A stretch of 64,000 nucleotides of DNA from Chryseobacterium sp. GVT01B (GCF_019970045.1 NZ_JAHXYI010000005.1:62001-126000), one strand, 5' to 3'. Shown: positions 18,165 to 28,379, numbered from the stretch's first letter. The notes: generated by a model not told the origin, from the sequence alone. A program made the numbers and translations.

Positions 18165-19115
18165 ATGAAAAAACTAGTGACTACTTTTAAAGTTTTCGCC
18201 GTATTATCGGTATTGGCATTCAATAGCTGCCAGAATGAAAACAACGAAATCAATCAGCAGGAAACAGTTCAGGCAAAAACAACCGTCGCAGACCTGAAAA
18301 AAGAGATCACTCCTCTTTCCTCTCAAATTATTCCTGAAGCAGTACAGCTTCAACTGAATGAATCCGGAAAAAATCTTGAAACTTATCTGAAAAATGATCT
18401 GCAGATTGCAGAAGTGAAAGTATTGGGAAAAATTTCAACTCAAAAAGGTATTGATCTTTCCAATAATCTGATCACCGACAAAGACCAGTTTATCGCATCG
18501 GGAAACATTATGGATCCCTCTTCAGTAAAGATTGGAAAAATTGGAGATTTATACAATGGTGATGATCTGACAACAGCTCAGCAGGGGCTGAAAGAAGCTG
18601 TCACTGAAGAAGTGAAAGCCGGAACCAACGTTATGGAAATAACATGGAACGGAAAAAACGGAACATTTACCACTCTATGTTTTTACAAAGATTCAGGGAT
18701 TATCTGGGACAACATTTTCGGAGGTCTTATCATGATGGATCCGCGTGGAAATTCGGAATCTTCCGACAACAATCAGGCAGCAAAAGTAGTCTCTACCTGG
18801 TATAAACAATGGTGGACAGCAAGCTGGCTGTGGGGTTCCAAAAGAGGTGAAGCCGGATATCAGATTACGATTTATTATTCCGGTTCTACAGTTTCCAATG
18901 CAGATGTAAGCGATTGGGGATATATCAGTTTAGGGAAAGCGAAAAGTGAAAGTAAGATTACAAAGAAAACAGGTGCTTACGGACAATGTCGTTATGCATT
19001 GGGACTTTGTACGCCTACAGGTTCTTTAAGCTTTAATTCCACTAACTTTTCTGTGTCATTCTCAGGATTGGGCAGTAATATTGTCAGTAACGGGACAAAA
19101 TCCCTTTATCCATAA
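18165..19115 (+). CDS. Uncharacterised lipoprotein
   Basis: 316 residues. The N-terminus is a lipoprotein signal with the Cys in AFNSC (about residue 22), followed by a polar linker rich in N, E and Q. Residues about 60-150 are helical and charged. The C-terminal third is aromatic-rich (STWYKQWWTASWLWGSKRGE, then YQITIYYSG) and ends in a Ser/Gly/Asn-rich segment with two Cys (GQCRYALGLC) that may pair. I do not recognise a family. Divergent and standing alone, it has its own hairpin terminator. Confidence 0.75.
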   Translation: MKKLVTTFKVFAVLSVLAFNSCQNENNEINQQETVQAKTTVADLKKEITPLSSQIIPEAVQLQLNESGKNLETYLKNDLQIAEVKVLGKISTQKGIDLSNNLITDKDQFIASGNIMDPSSVKIGKIGDLYNGDDLTTAQQGLKEAVTEEVKAGTNVMEITWNGKNGTFTTLCFYKDSGIIWDNIFGGLIMMDPRGNSESSDNNQAAKVVSTWYKQWWTASWLWGSKRGEAGYQITIYYSGSTVSNADVSDWGYISLGKAKSESKITKKTGAYGQCRYALGLCTPTGSLSFNSTNFSVSFSGLGSNIVSNGTKSLYP

Positions 19116-19135
19116 TTTTCATAAAAATCAGATTT

Positions 19136-19175
19136 CAAAAAACGGGAAACTCGCTGGGCTTCCCGTTTGTATTTT
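19136..19175. terminator. Bidirectional intrinsic terminator
   Basis: AAACGGGAA (19140-19148) pairs with TTCCCGTTT (19160-19168). A-rich on the left and T-rich on the right, so it can end both the lipoprotein gene and the convergent N-acetyltransferase gene. Confidence 0.8.
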
Positions 19176-19178
19176 ATA

Positions 19179-19994
19179 TTAAGGATTTGAAAATTTCAAT
19201 TCCAGTTTTGATTTCAATAGTTCTACTGCATTTTCTTTCAGTCCGAAGGTGGCTTTCAGCATGGCAAACAAATCTTCATTATTATGAATCAAAACAGATT
19301 CTTTCTCTCCTTTTTCATATCTTATATTCAGAGTATTCTGACTGAAAGTGTAACGGGCTTCTTCATCTACTTTGGAAAGCACCAGATTTTTCTTGAAGTT
19401 GGATTCAGGATGTGTAGACAAGTACCAGTTGGAAATTTCCAGATCTGCATGTTCAACTTGTTCGAGTGCAAAACGATAAATCGGCAGCCATTTTTCTTTC
19501 CAGATCCACAGGAGATACATTCCTTCTTTTTGTGAAATCTTAAAGAGACCGTTCGGGGTCTGTTGTGGTTCTTCGTTATTTAATAATAAAGGTGTGGTAA
19601 GTGTAGTCGTTCCAAAACCGCAATCTACCAGATATTTTTGCCCTTCTATATCAGCGATAAGCATCAAATGGCTTCTGGCAGCACTGCTGTCTTCTTCTCT
19701 TCGCCATACGACCCTTCCCAATTGCAGTTCAACAAGGAATCCCAGGCTTGAAAGCACTTCTCTTAAAAGTAAATTTTGTTCATAGCAATACCCGCCTCTC
19801 GATTCTGTAACCAGTTTTTTGAAAATATTATCCAGATCCAGAGAAGGAACTGTTCCTGTGTAAGAGTCAATATTCTCAAAAGGAATATGTTTAGGATGAA
19901 GCTGATGTATTGTTTTCAATACCTCCATACTCATTTCCGGAGTTCCGGAGAAATGAATCCGTTCGAAATACTTTTCCAGGTTTAATGTATTCAT
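19179..19994 (-). CDS. nat: Arylamine N-acetyltransferase
   Basis: 271 residues, the standard NAT length. The cysteine-protease-like triad is readable: Cys70 in SRGGYCYEQN, His109 in SHLML, Asp124 in LVDCGFG. NAT enzymes move acetyl from acetyl-CoA to arylamines, hydrazines or hydroxylamines. The natural substrate here is unknown. The downstream side is a shared terminator; upstream 105 bases away lies a drug-exporter-like MFS gene on the same strand, so a joint xenobiotic role is conceivable. Confidence 0.93.
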   Translation of the reverse strand: MNTLNLEKYFERIHFSGTPEMSMEVLKTIHQLHPKHIPFENIDSYTGTVPSLDLDNIFKKLVTESRGGYCYEQNLLLREVLSSLGFLVELQLGRVVWRREEDSSAARSHLMLIADIEGQKYLVDCGFGTTTLTTPLLLNNEEPQQTPNGLFKISQKEGMYLLWIWKEKWLPIYRFALEQVEHADLEISNWYLSTHPESNFKKNLVLSKVDEEARYTFSQNTLNIRYEKGEKESVLIHNNEDLFAMLKATFGLKENAVELLKSKLELKFSNP

Positions 19995-20099
19995 AATTTA
20001 TTTTGTGTTTAAAAAAGTAGAAAAACTACTCCTGTAAAATTATTGAATAGATTGGACCCGAGCGGCATATATGGCCAGAATACAACAAATCTATTGATT

Positions 20100-21338
20100 C
20101 TAAAACTCCTTTTCTATTTTTACTTTTCCTTTTTTCTGAAATGCAGAATAAGTAATCACAACGCTAACCGCCATTAAAATAAATGCTAAAAAGAAAGGAG
20201 CACCGGAAAACTTGAACGGCGCTTCATCATGCGTGAAAAAGTAAAACAGATTCGTCATCATCGGAGGTCCAATAATAGAAGTTGCACTCATTAAGCTCGT
20301 CAACGCTCCCTGAAGTTCACCCTGTTCATTGGAAGGAACGCTTTTTGTGATGACAGACTGTAATGCCGGTCCACAGATTCCTCCTAAGCAATAAGGAACC
20401 AAAAATACAAACATCATCCATCCTTCAGAGGCAAAAGCAAACAGCAACATTCCAACTGCGTAGAAAGCCAGTCCGTAATAAATACTTTTCTGCTCTCCAA
20501 GTCTTGGTGTAGTCCATCTGATAAGCCCACCTTGTACAAGACCTACCAATAAACCTACTACTCCTAATGAAATTCCCACCATTCTTTCTGTCCAGTTGAA
20601 CTTATACATCGTAAAGAAGCTCCAGTTGCTCTGTACAGCATGACCTGCAATATAAATCAATATTAAAGAAAGAATAAGTCCCGAAATTTCAGGGTGCTTA
20701 CCTAAAAATTTAAATGAACCAATAGGATTTGCACGTTTCCAGTCAAACTCTCTTCTTTTATCTTTATCCAAACTTTCGGGAAGGATGAAATATCCATACA
20801 GGAAATTAAGCAGACACAAGCCCGCAGCTGCATAGAAAGGAACTCTGGCTCCATAGTGACCAAGCACTCCTCCCAGAACCGGACCTATAATAAATCCGAG
20901 CCCAAAAGCGGCACCTATCAGTCCAAAATTCTTGGCCCTGTCTTCATCAGTTGAAATATCTGCTATGTAGGCACTGGCCGTGGTGACACTTGCGCCCGTT
21001 ATTCCGGCAATAATTCTTCCGAGAAACAGCCACCAGATTGTGGGTGCCAGAGCAAGGAAAATATAATCCACGGCAAATCCGAAAAGAGAAATCAGGATCA
21101 CAGGCCTGCGTCCATATTTATCACTCAGGTTTCCGACAAGCGGAGAGAATATAAATTGGGTAAATGCATAGGCAAATCCAAGCCAGCCACCATATTTTGC
21201 GGCTTCACTAATATCTGCGTGAATAAGTTCCTCAATTAATTTGGGAACAACAGGAATAATGATTCCCCATCCTGTAATATCAATCAGTAAAGTAATAAAT
21301 ATAAAGCCTATAGCTGCTTTTTTCTTTGAATTTTCCAT
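20100..21338 (-). CDS. MFS transporter, TCR/Tet-like family
   Basis: 412 residues, about 12 membrane helices. MFS motif A is [11 protein letters not shown] in the loop after helix 2, and the antiporter motif C region is [17 protein letters not shown] in helix 5. Spacing and sequence resemble the TCR/TetA branch of drug:H+ antiporters. Family members export tetracyclines or other compounds, but many chromosomal homologues confer no resistance, so a drug phenotype should not be assumed. No TetR-type regulator is adjacent. Confidence 0.85.
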   Translation of the reverse strand: MENSKKKAAIGFIFITLLIDITGWGIIIPVVPKLIEELIHADISEAAKYGGWLGFAYAFTQFIFSPLVGNLSDKYGRRPVILISLFGFAVDYIFLALAPTIWWLFLGRIIAGITGASVTTASAYIADISTDEDRAKNFGLIGAAFGLGFIIGPVLGGVLGHYGARVPFYAAAGLCLLNFLYGYFILPESLDKDKRREFDWKRANPIGSFKFLGKHPEISGLILSLILIYIAGHAVQSNWSFFTMYKFNWTERMVGISLGVVGLLVGLVQGGLIRWTTPRLGEQKSIYYGLAFYAVGMLLFAFASEGWMMFVFLVPYCLGGICGPALQSVITKSVPSNEQGELQGALTSLMSATSIIGPPMMTNLFYFFTHDEAPFKFSGAPFFLAFILMAVSVVITYSAFQKKGKVKIEKEF

Positions 21339-21460
21339 GATGGTGCAAAATTAATCAAATCTTAAAAATAATGGTTCTAAATTTCCATGTATTAAAGAAG
21401 TATAACATGAATAATATCCTTAATTTACTTTTTAGTATTTATATCAGCTATTCAACAAGA

Positions 21461-21498
21461 AAAAAGCCTGTTCCAAATTTTTCTTTTGAAACAGACTT
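21461..21498 (-). terminator. Intrinsic terminator of the 22-23 kb secreted-protein pair
   Basis: On the minus strand AAGTCTGTTTC pairs with GGAACAGGCTT (G-U pairs allowed), followed by TTTTTC. It lies just past the stop of the gene ending at 21525. Confidence 0.8.
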
Positions 21499-21524
21499 GT
21501 ATAATCAATCAGAAATCAAACTAT

Positions 21525-22793
21525 TTAATTGGAATTCAACTTTGTATATATCATTCGGTTTGTAATAATACATTTGATCAGACAGTTTTGTTTTACAGTT
21601 ACTTTTACCACATTGGTGTATTGATAGCCAGTAGTATTTCCGCTGAGTACAGACCTCACGCCCCTGCGATAATAAGTAGTCTGTGTAACTGGTGGGGCAT
21701 CATAAGTAACAGATGTTGCATTGGTAATATTCACAAATGTTATATTATCTGCCGAACTTTGCCATTGATATTCTGCTGAACCACTTACCTGTGCTGCTGT
21801 AGTCTGATTAAACGCAGCCGGATCATTGCTGATATCCATACACACCGTCTGGTCTGCCGAAATAGCTCCGGGATCATTTACAGAGTTGACAAAAAGTCTT
21901 CCCACAGTAGAAATTGCCTGGAAGGAACAGGTATGAAAACTGGAGTTGGCCACTACACGGTATTGATTATTATTAAATCCTACAGGAACATTGCTGATCG
22001 TAAGAGTGGACGAAGTAACATTGCTGTAGTTAGTACCATTCGTCAGGTTAGTCCAGGTACTTCCGTTAAGAACCTGCCATTGATAAGTAATATTATCCGG
22101 AGTTTCATCTGTAGGAGTATTATTGATCACAGCAGTCATAGTTGTTGATCCGCCTGCAGCCACAATTTTATCCGAAGGTTGGGACAGATACGTCATAGGA
22201 GCCAGATAATATTCAGAAAGAATATTATACACCCTCATCTGACTGAATGAGAAACCCACCCCTATAGCTTCTCCAAAGTCCAGCCTTACTTCATCCCATG
22301 CTGCTGTGGGAATTACTTTAATTATCCTGCGCCCCTGATTATCACCAAAATCAAAGAAGAAATGACCATTGATACCTGTACGGTAGATTTCCTGTCCATT
22401 ATTATAGAAAACAAAATTTCCCCCGTTAAAACTGGGATTAAAATTGAAACCATCCGAAGCAAAGTCAATATACACAGGTTTATTAGCCTGAAAATCGGCA
22501 CCATTGGTTCCAACCCCTACATACATGCTGCAGAAAAGGCCGGCACCTGTACCCGGCTTTAAAGAGGCAAATGAATTGACATCCGTATCAGTCATATTAT
22601 TAGGATTAGCCGCTTCTTTTCCCAATCTGAAACAAAGAAACCCGCCATCACTTGAGCTTGATGTATTGGTATCCAATAATCTCCCACATCCGCCATTGGG
22701 AAGTGTTACCATCTCCTGAGATGTCATTTTGCCTGATACAAAAAGACAAACTGCTATAAGCATATATTGTAATATTGAATTTGTTTTCATCAT
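21525..22793 (-). CDS. Secreted protein with Ig-like region
   Basis: About 422 residues from the first ATG at 22793; another ATG follows directly. A signal peptide ends near SGKMTSQ. Residues about 25-190 form an unknown beta-rich domain (KPVYIDFASDGFNF, DEVRLDFGEAIGVGFS). Residues about 200-400 hold two Ig-like repeats of the kind ITYQWQVLNGSTWTNLTNGT and AEYQWQSSADNITFVNIT, common in Flavobacteriia surface proteins. The end (KCIITNRMIYTKL) is not a T9SS type A or B sorting domain, so the protein may be periplasmic, or sorted by another route. It follows the 190-residue gene by 80 bases and shares its transcript. Confidence 0.75.
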   Translation of the reverse strand: MMKTNSILQYMLIAVCLFVSGKMTSQEMVTLPNGGCGRLLDTNTSSSSDGGFLCFRLGKEAANPNNMTDTDVNSFASLKPGTGAGLFCSMYVGVGTNGADFQANKPVYIDFASDGFNFNPSFNGGNFVFYNNGQEIYRTGINGHFFFDFGDNQGRRIIKVIPTAAWDEVRLDFGEAIGVGFSFSQMRVYNILSEYYLAPMTYLSQPSDKIVAAGGSTTMTAVINNTPTDETPDNITYQWQVLNGSTWTNLTNGTNYSNVTSSTLTISNVPVGFNNNQYRVVANSSFHTCSFQAISTVGRLFVNSVNDPGAISADQTVCMDISNDPAAFNQTTAAQVSGSAEYQWQSSADNITFVNITNATSVTYDAPPVTQTTYYRRGVRSVLSGNTTGYQYTNVVKVTVKQNCLIKCIITNRMIYTKLNSN

Positions 22794-22873
22794 CAACAAT
22801 TTTTAAAGTTAATTATACACGGGATACTCACCCCTGAACAAGGATGGTCATAATGACTGTATATCTCTTAAAA

Positions 22874-23446
22874 TTATTTGATTACAAATACAATATTCAC
22901 AAAAGAACAGGCAGTAGCCGATCCTATCACATCATAGCGAAGAATTCCATTCGCATCAATGCTTACATTGCTTAAAACTGTACTGTCAAAATCAGTCACA
23001 TAATAATACAGATCTGTAGCATTTACAAAAAAAGGAATCGCTCCCGGAGCTCCTGTACTTGAAACTTTTGGGGTGGAAAACTGAGTTTTATAAAGCTGGA
23101 ATAAGTCCTTTGTTCTTCCTGTACCTAACGTAGAAGTATCAATACTGATGGAAGGCATATAGAAGAACTTAACGACATTTCCACTGATCGGGATCCAGTT
23201 TGGACTGGAAGGTGTTCCGATATTCTGAGCCAATGCCTGTCTTGTAAGATCATAAACCAATAAACCATTAGCTGGTGTAGCTATTGTTGTGAGATCGGCA
23301 ATTCTGGGGATCAATACACCTTTATTGGTGCCTGTAACATCTAATGCAGAACTTTTATCAGGATTTGAAGTACTAATCCCAACCTGAGCGTAAAGGAAAC
23401 TGGCAGCACATAATGCCGCAGCAACGAATAATTTTTCGACTTTCAT
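22874..23446 (-). CDS. Secreted protein with tail-fibre-like repeat segment
   Basis: 190 residues. Clear signal peptide (EKLFVAAALCAASFLYAQ). The next part reads VGISTSNPDKSSALDV, KGVLIPRI and PANGLLVYDLTRQAL, a signature found at the start of many secreted Bacteroidetes proteins and reminiscent of phage tail-fibre heads. The rest is beta-rich (YYVTDFDSTVLSNVSID). It is first in a two-gene unit with the Ig-like protein. Function unknown; surface display or adhesion is a guess. Confidence 0.75.
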   Translation of the reverse strand: MKVEKLFVAAALCAASFLYAQVGISTSNPDKSSALDVTGTNKGVLIPRIADLTTIATPANGLLVYDLTRQALAQNIGTPSSPNWIPISGNVVKFFYMPSISIDTSTLGTGRTKDLFQLYKTQFSTPKVSSTGAPGAIPFFVNATDLYYYVTDFDSTVLSNVSIDANGILRYDVIGSATACSFVNIVFVIK

Positions 23447-23834
23447 TTTTGTTTTGTTTACAGTAAATATAAAATAATTAATTACATAAAACTCTTATTT
23501 TTTAATAATTTTTAAATAAAATAACCATTTCAATAGAAACTCGTAAAAACCCTCTATTATTCGGCAATTATACAAAAAGTTTTACTCTCTAAAATTTGAG
23601 TTATTAAACATAAGTCTACTTTAACACAATTTAAAAAAATGAAATTTATTAAAAAATAAACAATAAAATCAGAATGAAAACAACTAATAAATAGTTACCA
23701 ATAAAAAATGAATAAAATAATTAATAATTACTTGAAAATTCAACTGTTACTTATGAAAGAATATCTACATCTCTGAAAACATCTGTTACTTGCTATTAAA
23801 CTGATTATAAACTCATAAAGCGGTAAAAGTATAT
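23447..23834. other. AT-rich intergenic region, no gene seen
   Basis: About 390 bases of very AT-rich DNA between the divergent secreted-protein pair and the secDF terminator. I see no open frame of meaningful composition, no RNA fold and no repeat. It presumably holds the promoter for the 23446 gene. Confidence 0.6.
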
Positions 23835-23866
23835 AAAAAAAGACCGCTTCTTTCGAAACGGTCTTT
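23835..23866 (-). terminator. Intrinsic terminator of secDF
   Basis: AAAGACCGCTTC pairs with GAAACGGTCTTT around a TTTC loop (23839-23866). On the minus strand a T-run follows. Confidence 0.9.
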
Positions 23867-23887
23867 ATTAATTTATTGTAGTTTGTA

Positions 23888-26797
23888 TTACTTTGAAGCA
23901 AGCTCTTCTTTTGTAGAAGTGGTTTTTCCATGTACCTCTTCTTCTTTTCCTGTTTTAAGGAAGTCATAAGCAATTGCAGACGCAATAAAGATAGATGAAT
24001 ACGTACCGAATCCAATACCAATTAACATAGCAAACATGAATCCTCTCAAGTTATCACCACCGAAAATGAAGATCGCAAGGATAACCAGAATCGTAGTAAA
24101 TGAGGTGTTGAACGTTCTACCCAATGTACTTGAGATAGAGTCATCAAAAAGACCTGCTAATGTTAAAGATTTTTTCTCTCTTAAGTATTCTCTAATTCTG
24201 TCGAAGATAATTACCGTATCATTGATTGAGTAACCTAATACAGTAAGGATTGCAGCAACGAAATCCTGATTGATCTCCATGTTGAACGGCATAAACTTAT
24301 GAAGCAATGAATAAGCTCCCAAAATGATAACCGCATCGTGGAATAAAGCTGCAACAGCACCAAGAGAGAACTGCCATTTTCTGAATCTTACCAAGATATA
24401 GATGAAAATACCTGCTAATGCTGCGACTACAGCAAGAATACCGTGAGTCTTGATATCGTCAGCAACCGTAGGTCCTACTTTCTCAGAAGAAATAATTCCT
24501 GAGTGATCTTTATCTGCAGATTTGAAATCTTTTAACGTCATGTTTGCAGGTAAGCTGGATTTTAATCCGTCATACAATTTCTGCTCAACAGTCTGGTCAG
24601 CTTTTAAAGATTCATCTTCGATAAGGTAATCTGTAGAGATTTTCAACTGCTTGTCATTACCGAAAGTTTTAGCTTCTACAGAAGAGTTTTTACCATCCTC
24701 AGTCTGGAATACCTTCACTAAATTAGCCTCAACATCTTCAGCATTTACAGCCTTATCAAATCTCACCACATAGTTTCTACCTCCAGTAAAGTCGATACCA
24801 TATTTGAATCCGTGGATGGCAATAGATGCGATACAAACAACAGTTAAAACACCGGAAATGATGTATGCATATTTTCTTTTTCCAATAAAATCGATCCATG
24901 TATTTCTGAAAAGATTTTTTGTAGCACCTGTCCAAACTGAAAGGTGTTTTCCTTTATTCAATCTGGAGAAGATCATTACTCTTGAAATCAATACCGAAGT
25001 AAAGAATGTCATCAAGATACCGATTCCTAACGTTAATGCAAAACCTTTGATTGGCCCTGTTCCGAAAAGGAATAGTACACCCGCTGTCAATAATGTCGTT
25101 AAGTGACCATCAACAATAGCATTTAATGCATGTTTGAAACCGTCTTTGTATGCTTCAAGAATACTTTTTCCTGCAAAAAGTTCTTCTTTAGTTCTTTCAT
25201 AGATAATTACGTTCGTATCTACCGCCATGGCCATTGTAAGTACAATACCTGCGATACCAGGAAGTGTAAGGGTAGCATCTACGGAATCCATAATTCCGAA
25301 AATGTAGAATAGGTTGATAATCATTGCAATTACTGCATAAACCCCAGCTCCACCGTAATAGAAAATGATATAAGCAATAATTAATAAGAATGCAATACCG
25401 AATGACATTACACCCGCATCAATAGATTCTTGTCCTAATGAAGGCCCTACAACTGTAGCCTGAACTACTTTTGCTCCTGCCGGTAATTTACCTGCTCCTA
25501 AAACGTCAACCAGTTCTTTAGCTTCTTCCTGAGAGAAGTTACCAGAGATCTGAGTTCTACCGTTTGGAATTGCATTTACAACGTTTGGTGCAGTATAAAC
25601 TCTACCGTCAAGCGTTACAGCAACCGGCTTACCAACGTTTTTCTCAGTTAATGTTTTCCAATCTTTTGCTCCTTTGGAGTCCATCTGCATATCAACCACA
25701 ACTCTGCTCAGCTCATCATAGCTGATGTTTGCAGTTTCAACAGCACCGTCTACCGGAGCCTTTTGGTTGATGTTACCTCTGATGGCATACAATACCAAGC
25801 TTTCAGCATCTGTAGCTTCAGGTTTGTAACCCCACATGAACTGTGTATATTTAATGTTAGCCGGACGTAAAGACTGACCTACTTTACTGTTTAAAATTTT
25901 ATTTACAACAGCTGTATCGGATAATTTTACGTTAGCAACACCGTTCGTTCTTAATTTGTCAAGCTGTAAAAGATTCATGAAGTTCACATTCTTTGCCACT
26001 CCCATAGAATCTCCTTTTGCAGCAACCATAGTTGTCAAAGTCTGGAAATAAGGTGCAATTTCAGGAACCTGCTGTACTTCCCAGAACTGGAGTTTTGCAG
26101 AAGTCTGAAGCATTTTCTTCACTTTATCGATGTCCTTCATACCAGGCATTTCCACAGAAATTCTAGCTGTTCCAGGTACTCTCTGAACGTTTGGCTGCAC
26201 AGCACCCATTTTATCAATTCTCGTTCTGATTACCTCAAAAGCTGTTCCTACAGATGCATCAATTTTTCTTTTAACAATGCTTTTCACCTGCTCATCAGGA
26301 GTGTTGTACTTTACCTCAGTAAGGGTTGTATTTCCGAAAATTTCCGGATCTGCCAACTTAAGGTTTGTTCCTTTAGCTTTGTTAACCAGATCGAATTGCT
26401 CGAAAAAGTTATCGATGTAAGCTTTTGTAGAATTCTTCTGTGCTTCATCAGTTTTGTTTAAAGCCTCGATAAGAACAGGATTTGTAGAATAATTTGTTAA
26501 ATCATTCACAAGATCTCTCTGGTTGATCTCCAAAAGAACGTTGATCCCTCCTTTCAAGTCAAGACCAAGTTTCATTTCCTTGTCTTTGGCTTTAGTGTAA
26601 TAAAGTTTTGTGAATCCTAGATTCAAAGTATCCTTAGAAAGTCTAGCAATTTCTTTCTGATACTTCTCCGGATTGTCTCCTGCAATAGCAGTCGCCTGCT
26701 TTTCAATTTTGCTGGCGTACCATGTTGGTAATAGCTCGTTTAAGCAAATCAACCCTAGTACAATAGCGACAATTGTAATAAGTCCTTTTCCTTGCAT
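23888..26797 (-). CDS. secDF: Protein translocase subunit SecDF, fused
   Basis: 969 residues. SecD (about 1-600) and SecF (about 650-955) are joined in one chain, as is usual in Bacteroidetes. SecD shows LGLDLKGGINVLLEI near 80 and VDTNVIIYERTKEEL in its membrane part. SecF shows GIDFTGGRNYVVRF and the matching NDTVIIFDRIREYL. Twelve membrane helices and two periplasmic domains are expected. It uses the proton gradient to pull secreted proteins through SecYEG. A TATATTTG -7-like box is on the minus strand at 26834-26827, but no TTG lies at the right spacing. Confidence 0.96.
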   Translation of the reverse strand: MQGKGLITIVAIVLGLICLNELLPTWYASKIEKQATAIAGDNPEKYQKEIARLSKDTLNLGFTKLYYTKAKDKEMKLGLDLKGGINVLLEINQRDLVNDLTNYSTNPVLIEALNKTDEAQKNSTKAYIDNFFEQFDLVNKAKGTNLKLADPEIFGNTTLTEVKYNTPDEQVKSIVKRKIDASVGTAFEVIRTRIDKMGAVQPNVQRVPGTARISVEMPGMKDIDKVKKMLQTSAKLQFWEVQQVPEIAPYFQTLTTMVAAKGDSMGVAKNVNFMNLLQLDKLRTNGVANVKLSDTAVVNKILNSKVGQSLRPANIKYTQFMWGYKPEATDAESLVLYAIRGNINQKAPVDGAVETANISYDELSRVVVDMQMDSKGAKDWKTLTEKNVGKPVAVTLDGRVYTAPNVVNAIPNGRTQISGNFSQEEAKELVDVLGAGKLPAGAKVVQATVVGPSLGQESIDAGVMSFGIAFLLIIAYIIFYYGGAGVYAVIAMIINLFYIFGIMDSVDATLTLPGIAGIVLTMAMAVDTNVIIYERTKEELFAGKSILEAYKDGFKHALNAIVDGHLTTLLTAGVLFLFGTGPIKGFALTLGIGILMTFFTSVLISRVMIFSRLNKGKHLSVWTGATKNLFRNTWIDFIGKRKYAYIISGVLTVVCIASIAIHGFKYGIDFTGGRNYVVRFDKAVNAEDVEANLVKVFQTEDGKNSSVEAKTFGNDKQLKISTDYLIEDESLKADQTVEQKLYDGLKSSLPANMTLKDFKSADKDHSGIISSEKVGPTVADDIKTHGILAVVAALAGIFIYILVRFRKWQFSLGAVAALFHDAVIILGAYSLLHKFMPFNMEINQDFVAAILTVLGYSINDTVIIFDRIREYLREKKSLTLAGLFDDSISSTLGRTFNTSFTTILVILAIFIFGGDNLRGFMFAMLIGIGFGTYSSIFIASAIAYDFLKTGKEEEVHGKTTSTKEELASK

Positions 26798-27014
26798 TTT
26801 GTTATAACTACGTTAAATTAAGTCGGCAAATATAATGATTTTCTTGTATTTTATGAATTTTTAACAACAGAAATGGTTTATTTTCAGATATATTGGTATT
26901 CTGAGTTCTATTTAAGATTTAACAATTTTTTCATGCTATCGTAATGAAGTCTTCAAAATCTGATTGGTACAAAATTTTCATTCACTTAATCAACACACTA
27001 ACTATCAAAATATT

Positions 27015-28379
27015 ATGAAAAAATTACTTTTTACCATTAGTATTTTTTCTTCCTTAATTGCTAATTCTCAAAGCATTAATTTGGAAGAATTTGCCACGGG
27101 ACTTACCAGCCCGGTAGAGATTACAAACGCCAATGACAGCCGGCTTTTTGTTGTTCAGCAGAACGGAATTATTAAAATTATTCAACCCAACGGGACAATT
27201 AATACCACTAATTTTCTGAATATCAGTTCAAAGATTATTTTTGGCGGTGAAAGAGGTCTTCTGGGACTTGCTTTTCACCCGCAATACTCTTCCAACGGGT
27301 ATTTTTTTGTATATTACAACAACTCCGCAGGGAATATCATCGTTGCGAGATACAGTGTCAGTTCAACTGATTCTAATGTGGCTGATCCTGCTTCTGAAAA
27401 AATCCTGCTCAACATTCCTAAACCATTCGACAATCACAATGGAGGAAGCATTCATTTTGCTCCTGACGGAAAACTCTGGATCATCACCGGAGACGGAGGA
27501 AGCGGCGGAGATCCGAACAATAATGCTCAGAATAAAAATGTATTGCTTGGAAAAATGTTGAGAATAGACGTGGATGCTACCGGGCCATATAATATTCCAC
27601 CGGATAACCCTTTCGCAGGAACCGTAGCTGGTGCGGATGAAATATGGGCTTATGGACTCAGAAATGCCTGGAAATTTTCTTTTGACCTGACTACAGGAAA
27701 TGCGATGATTGCAGACGTTGGCCAGGGAGCTATAGAAGAAATCAATAAAATGCCCATTACGACAGCAGGGTTAAACTATGGTTGGCGCTGCTATGAAGGA
27801 AATAATGTTTACAATACTGCAGGATGTGCAGCTCAGTCTACTATGACCTTCCCTGTTGCCGTATATGACCATTCAGGTGGAAAATGTTCTATCACGGGTG
27901 GTTATGTTTACAGAGGAACTCAATATCCGTCACTTCAGGGGAAATATTTTTTCGCAGACTACTGCTCTACACAAATTGGAATTCTTGATAACAATAATGC
28001 TATCACATGGACAGGTCCTTATTCGGGAAATAATTTTTCTACTTTTGGAGAGGATTATCAAAAAGGATTGTATGTAGCAGCCGTGAATAACGGAAAGATT
28101 TTTAAAATATCCACAGGGACTTTAGGAACTCAGGAAAATACTTTAGGCACCATAAAAGTATATCCTAATCCTGCTTCCAAAGAAATTTTTATTGATGGTA
28201 TTACAGATAAAAAAGCAATTCTGGAGATTATCAGTGCAGAAGGTAGAAAAGTATTGGAAGCAGATAAAATATCTAACGGAAAAGGAATCAATATTTCAGG
28301 AATACCCGCCGGGGTTTATTACATTAACCTGAAATCCGGAGAATTGAAGTCTTACAGTCAGAAATTGATTATTAAATAG
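27015..28379 (+). CDS. Secreted PQQ-type sugar dehydrogenase (GSDH family) with T9SS sorting domain
   Basis: About 454 residues from the ATG that opens a clean signal peptide (KKLLFTISIFSSLIANSQ); upstream in-frame codons lack a better start. The beta-propeller core matches soluble aldose sugar dehydrogenases: LGLAFHPQYSSNGYFFVYY, DNHNGGSIHFAPDGKLWI, GDGGSGGDPNN, EIWAYGLRNAWKFSFD and the LNYGWRCYEG segment. Residues about 380-454 form a type A T9SS sorting domain (VYPNPASKEIFIDG ... GVYYINLKSGE ... QKLIIK). So it is exported across the outer membrane. It oxidises sugars with PQQ if the cofactor is available; no pqq genes are in the window. Confidence 0.88.
   Translation: MKKLLFTISIFSSLIANSQSINLEEFATGLTSPVEITNANDSRLFVVQQNGIIKIIQPNGTINTTNFLNISSKIIFGGERGLLGLAFHPQYSSNGYFFVYYNNSAGNIIVARYSVSSTDSNVADPASEKILLNIPKPFDNHNGGSIHFAPDGKLWIITGDGGSGGDPNNNAQNKNVLLGKMLRIDVDATGPYNIPPDNPFAGTVAGADEIWAYGLRNAWKFSFDLTTGNAMIADVGQGAIEEINKMPITTAGLNYGWRCYEGNNVYNTAGCAAQSTMTFPVAVYDHSGGKCSITGGYVYRGTQYPSLQGKYFFADYCSTQIGILDNNNAITWTGPYSGNNFSTFGEDYQKGLYVAAVNNGKIFKISTGTLGTQENTLGTIKVYPNPASKEIFIDGITDKKAILEIISAEGRKVLEADKISNGKGINISGIPAGVYYINLKSGELKSYSQKLIIK

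Noticed and set aside
20040..20099. Inverted repeat AATAGATT ... AATCTATT after the Tet-like gene
   Set aside because: The arms are short and AT-rich, with a long loop and no T-run, so neither a terminator nor an operator is supported.
23740..24021. A minus-strand frame overlapping the 3' end of secDF
   Set aside because: It overlaps secDF in another phase and crosses its terminator; the translation is Lys/Leu-rich without a domain.
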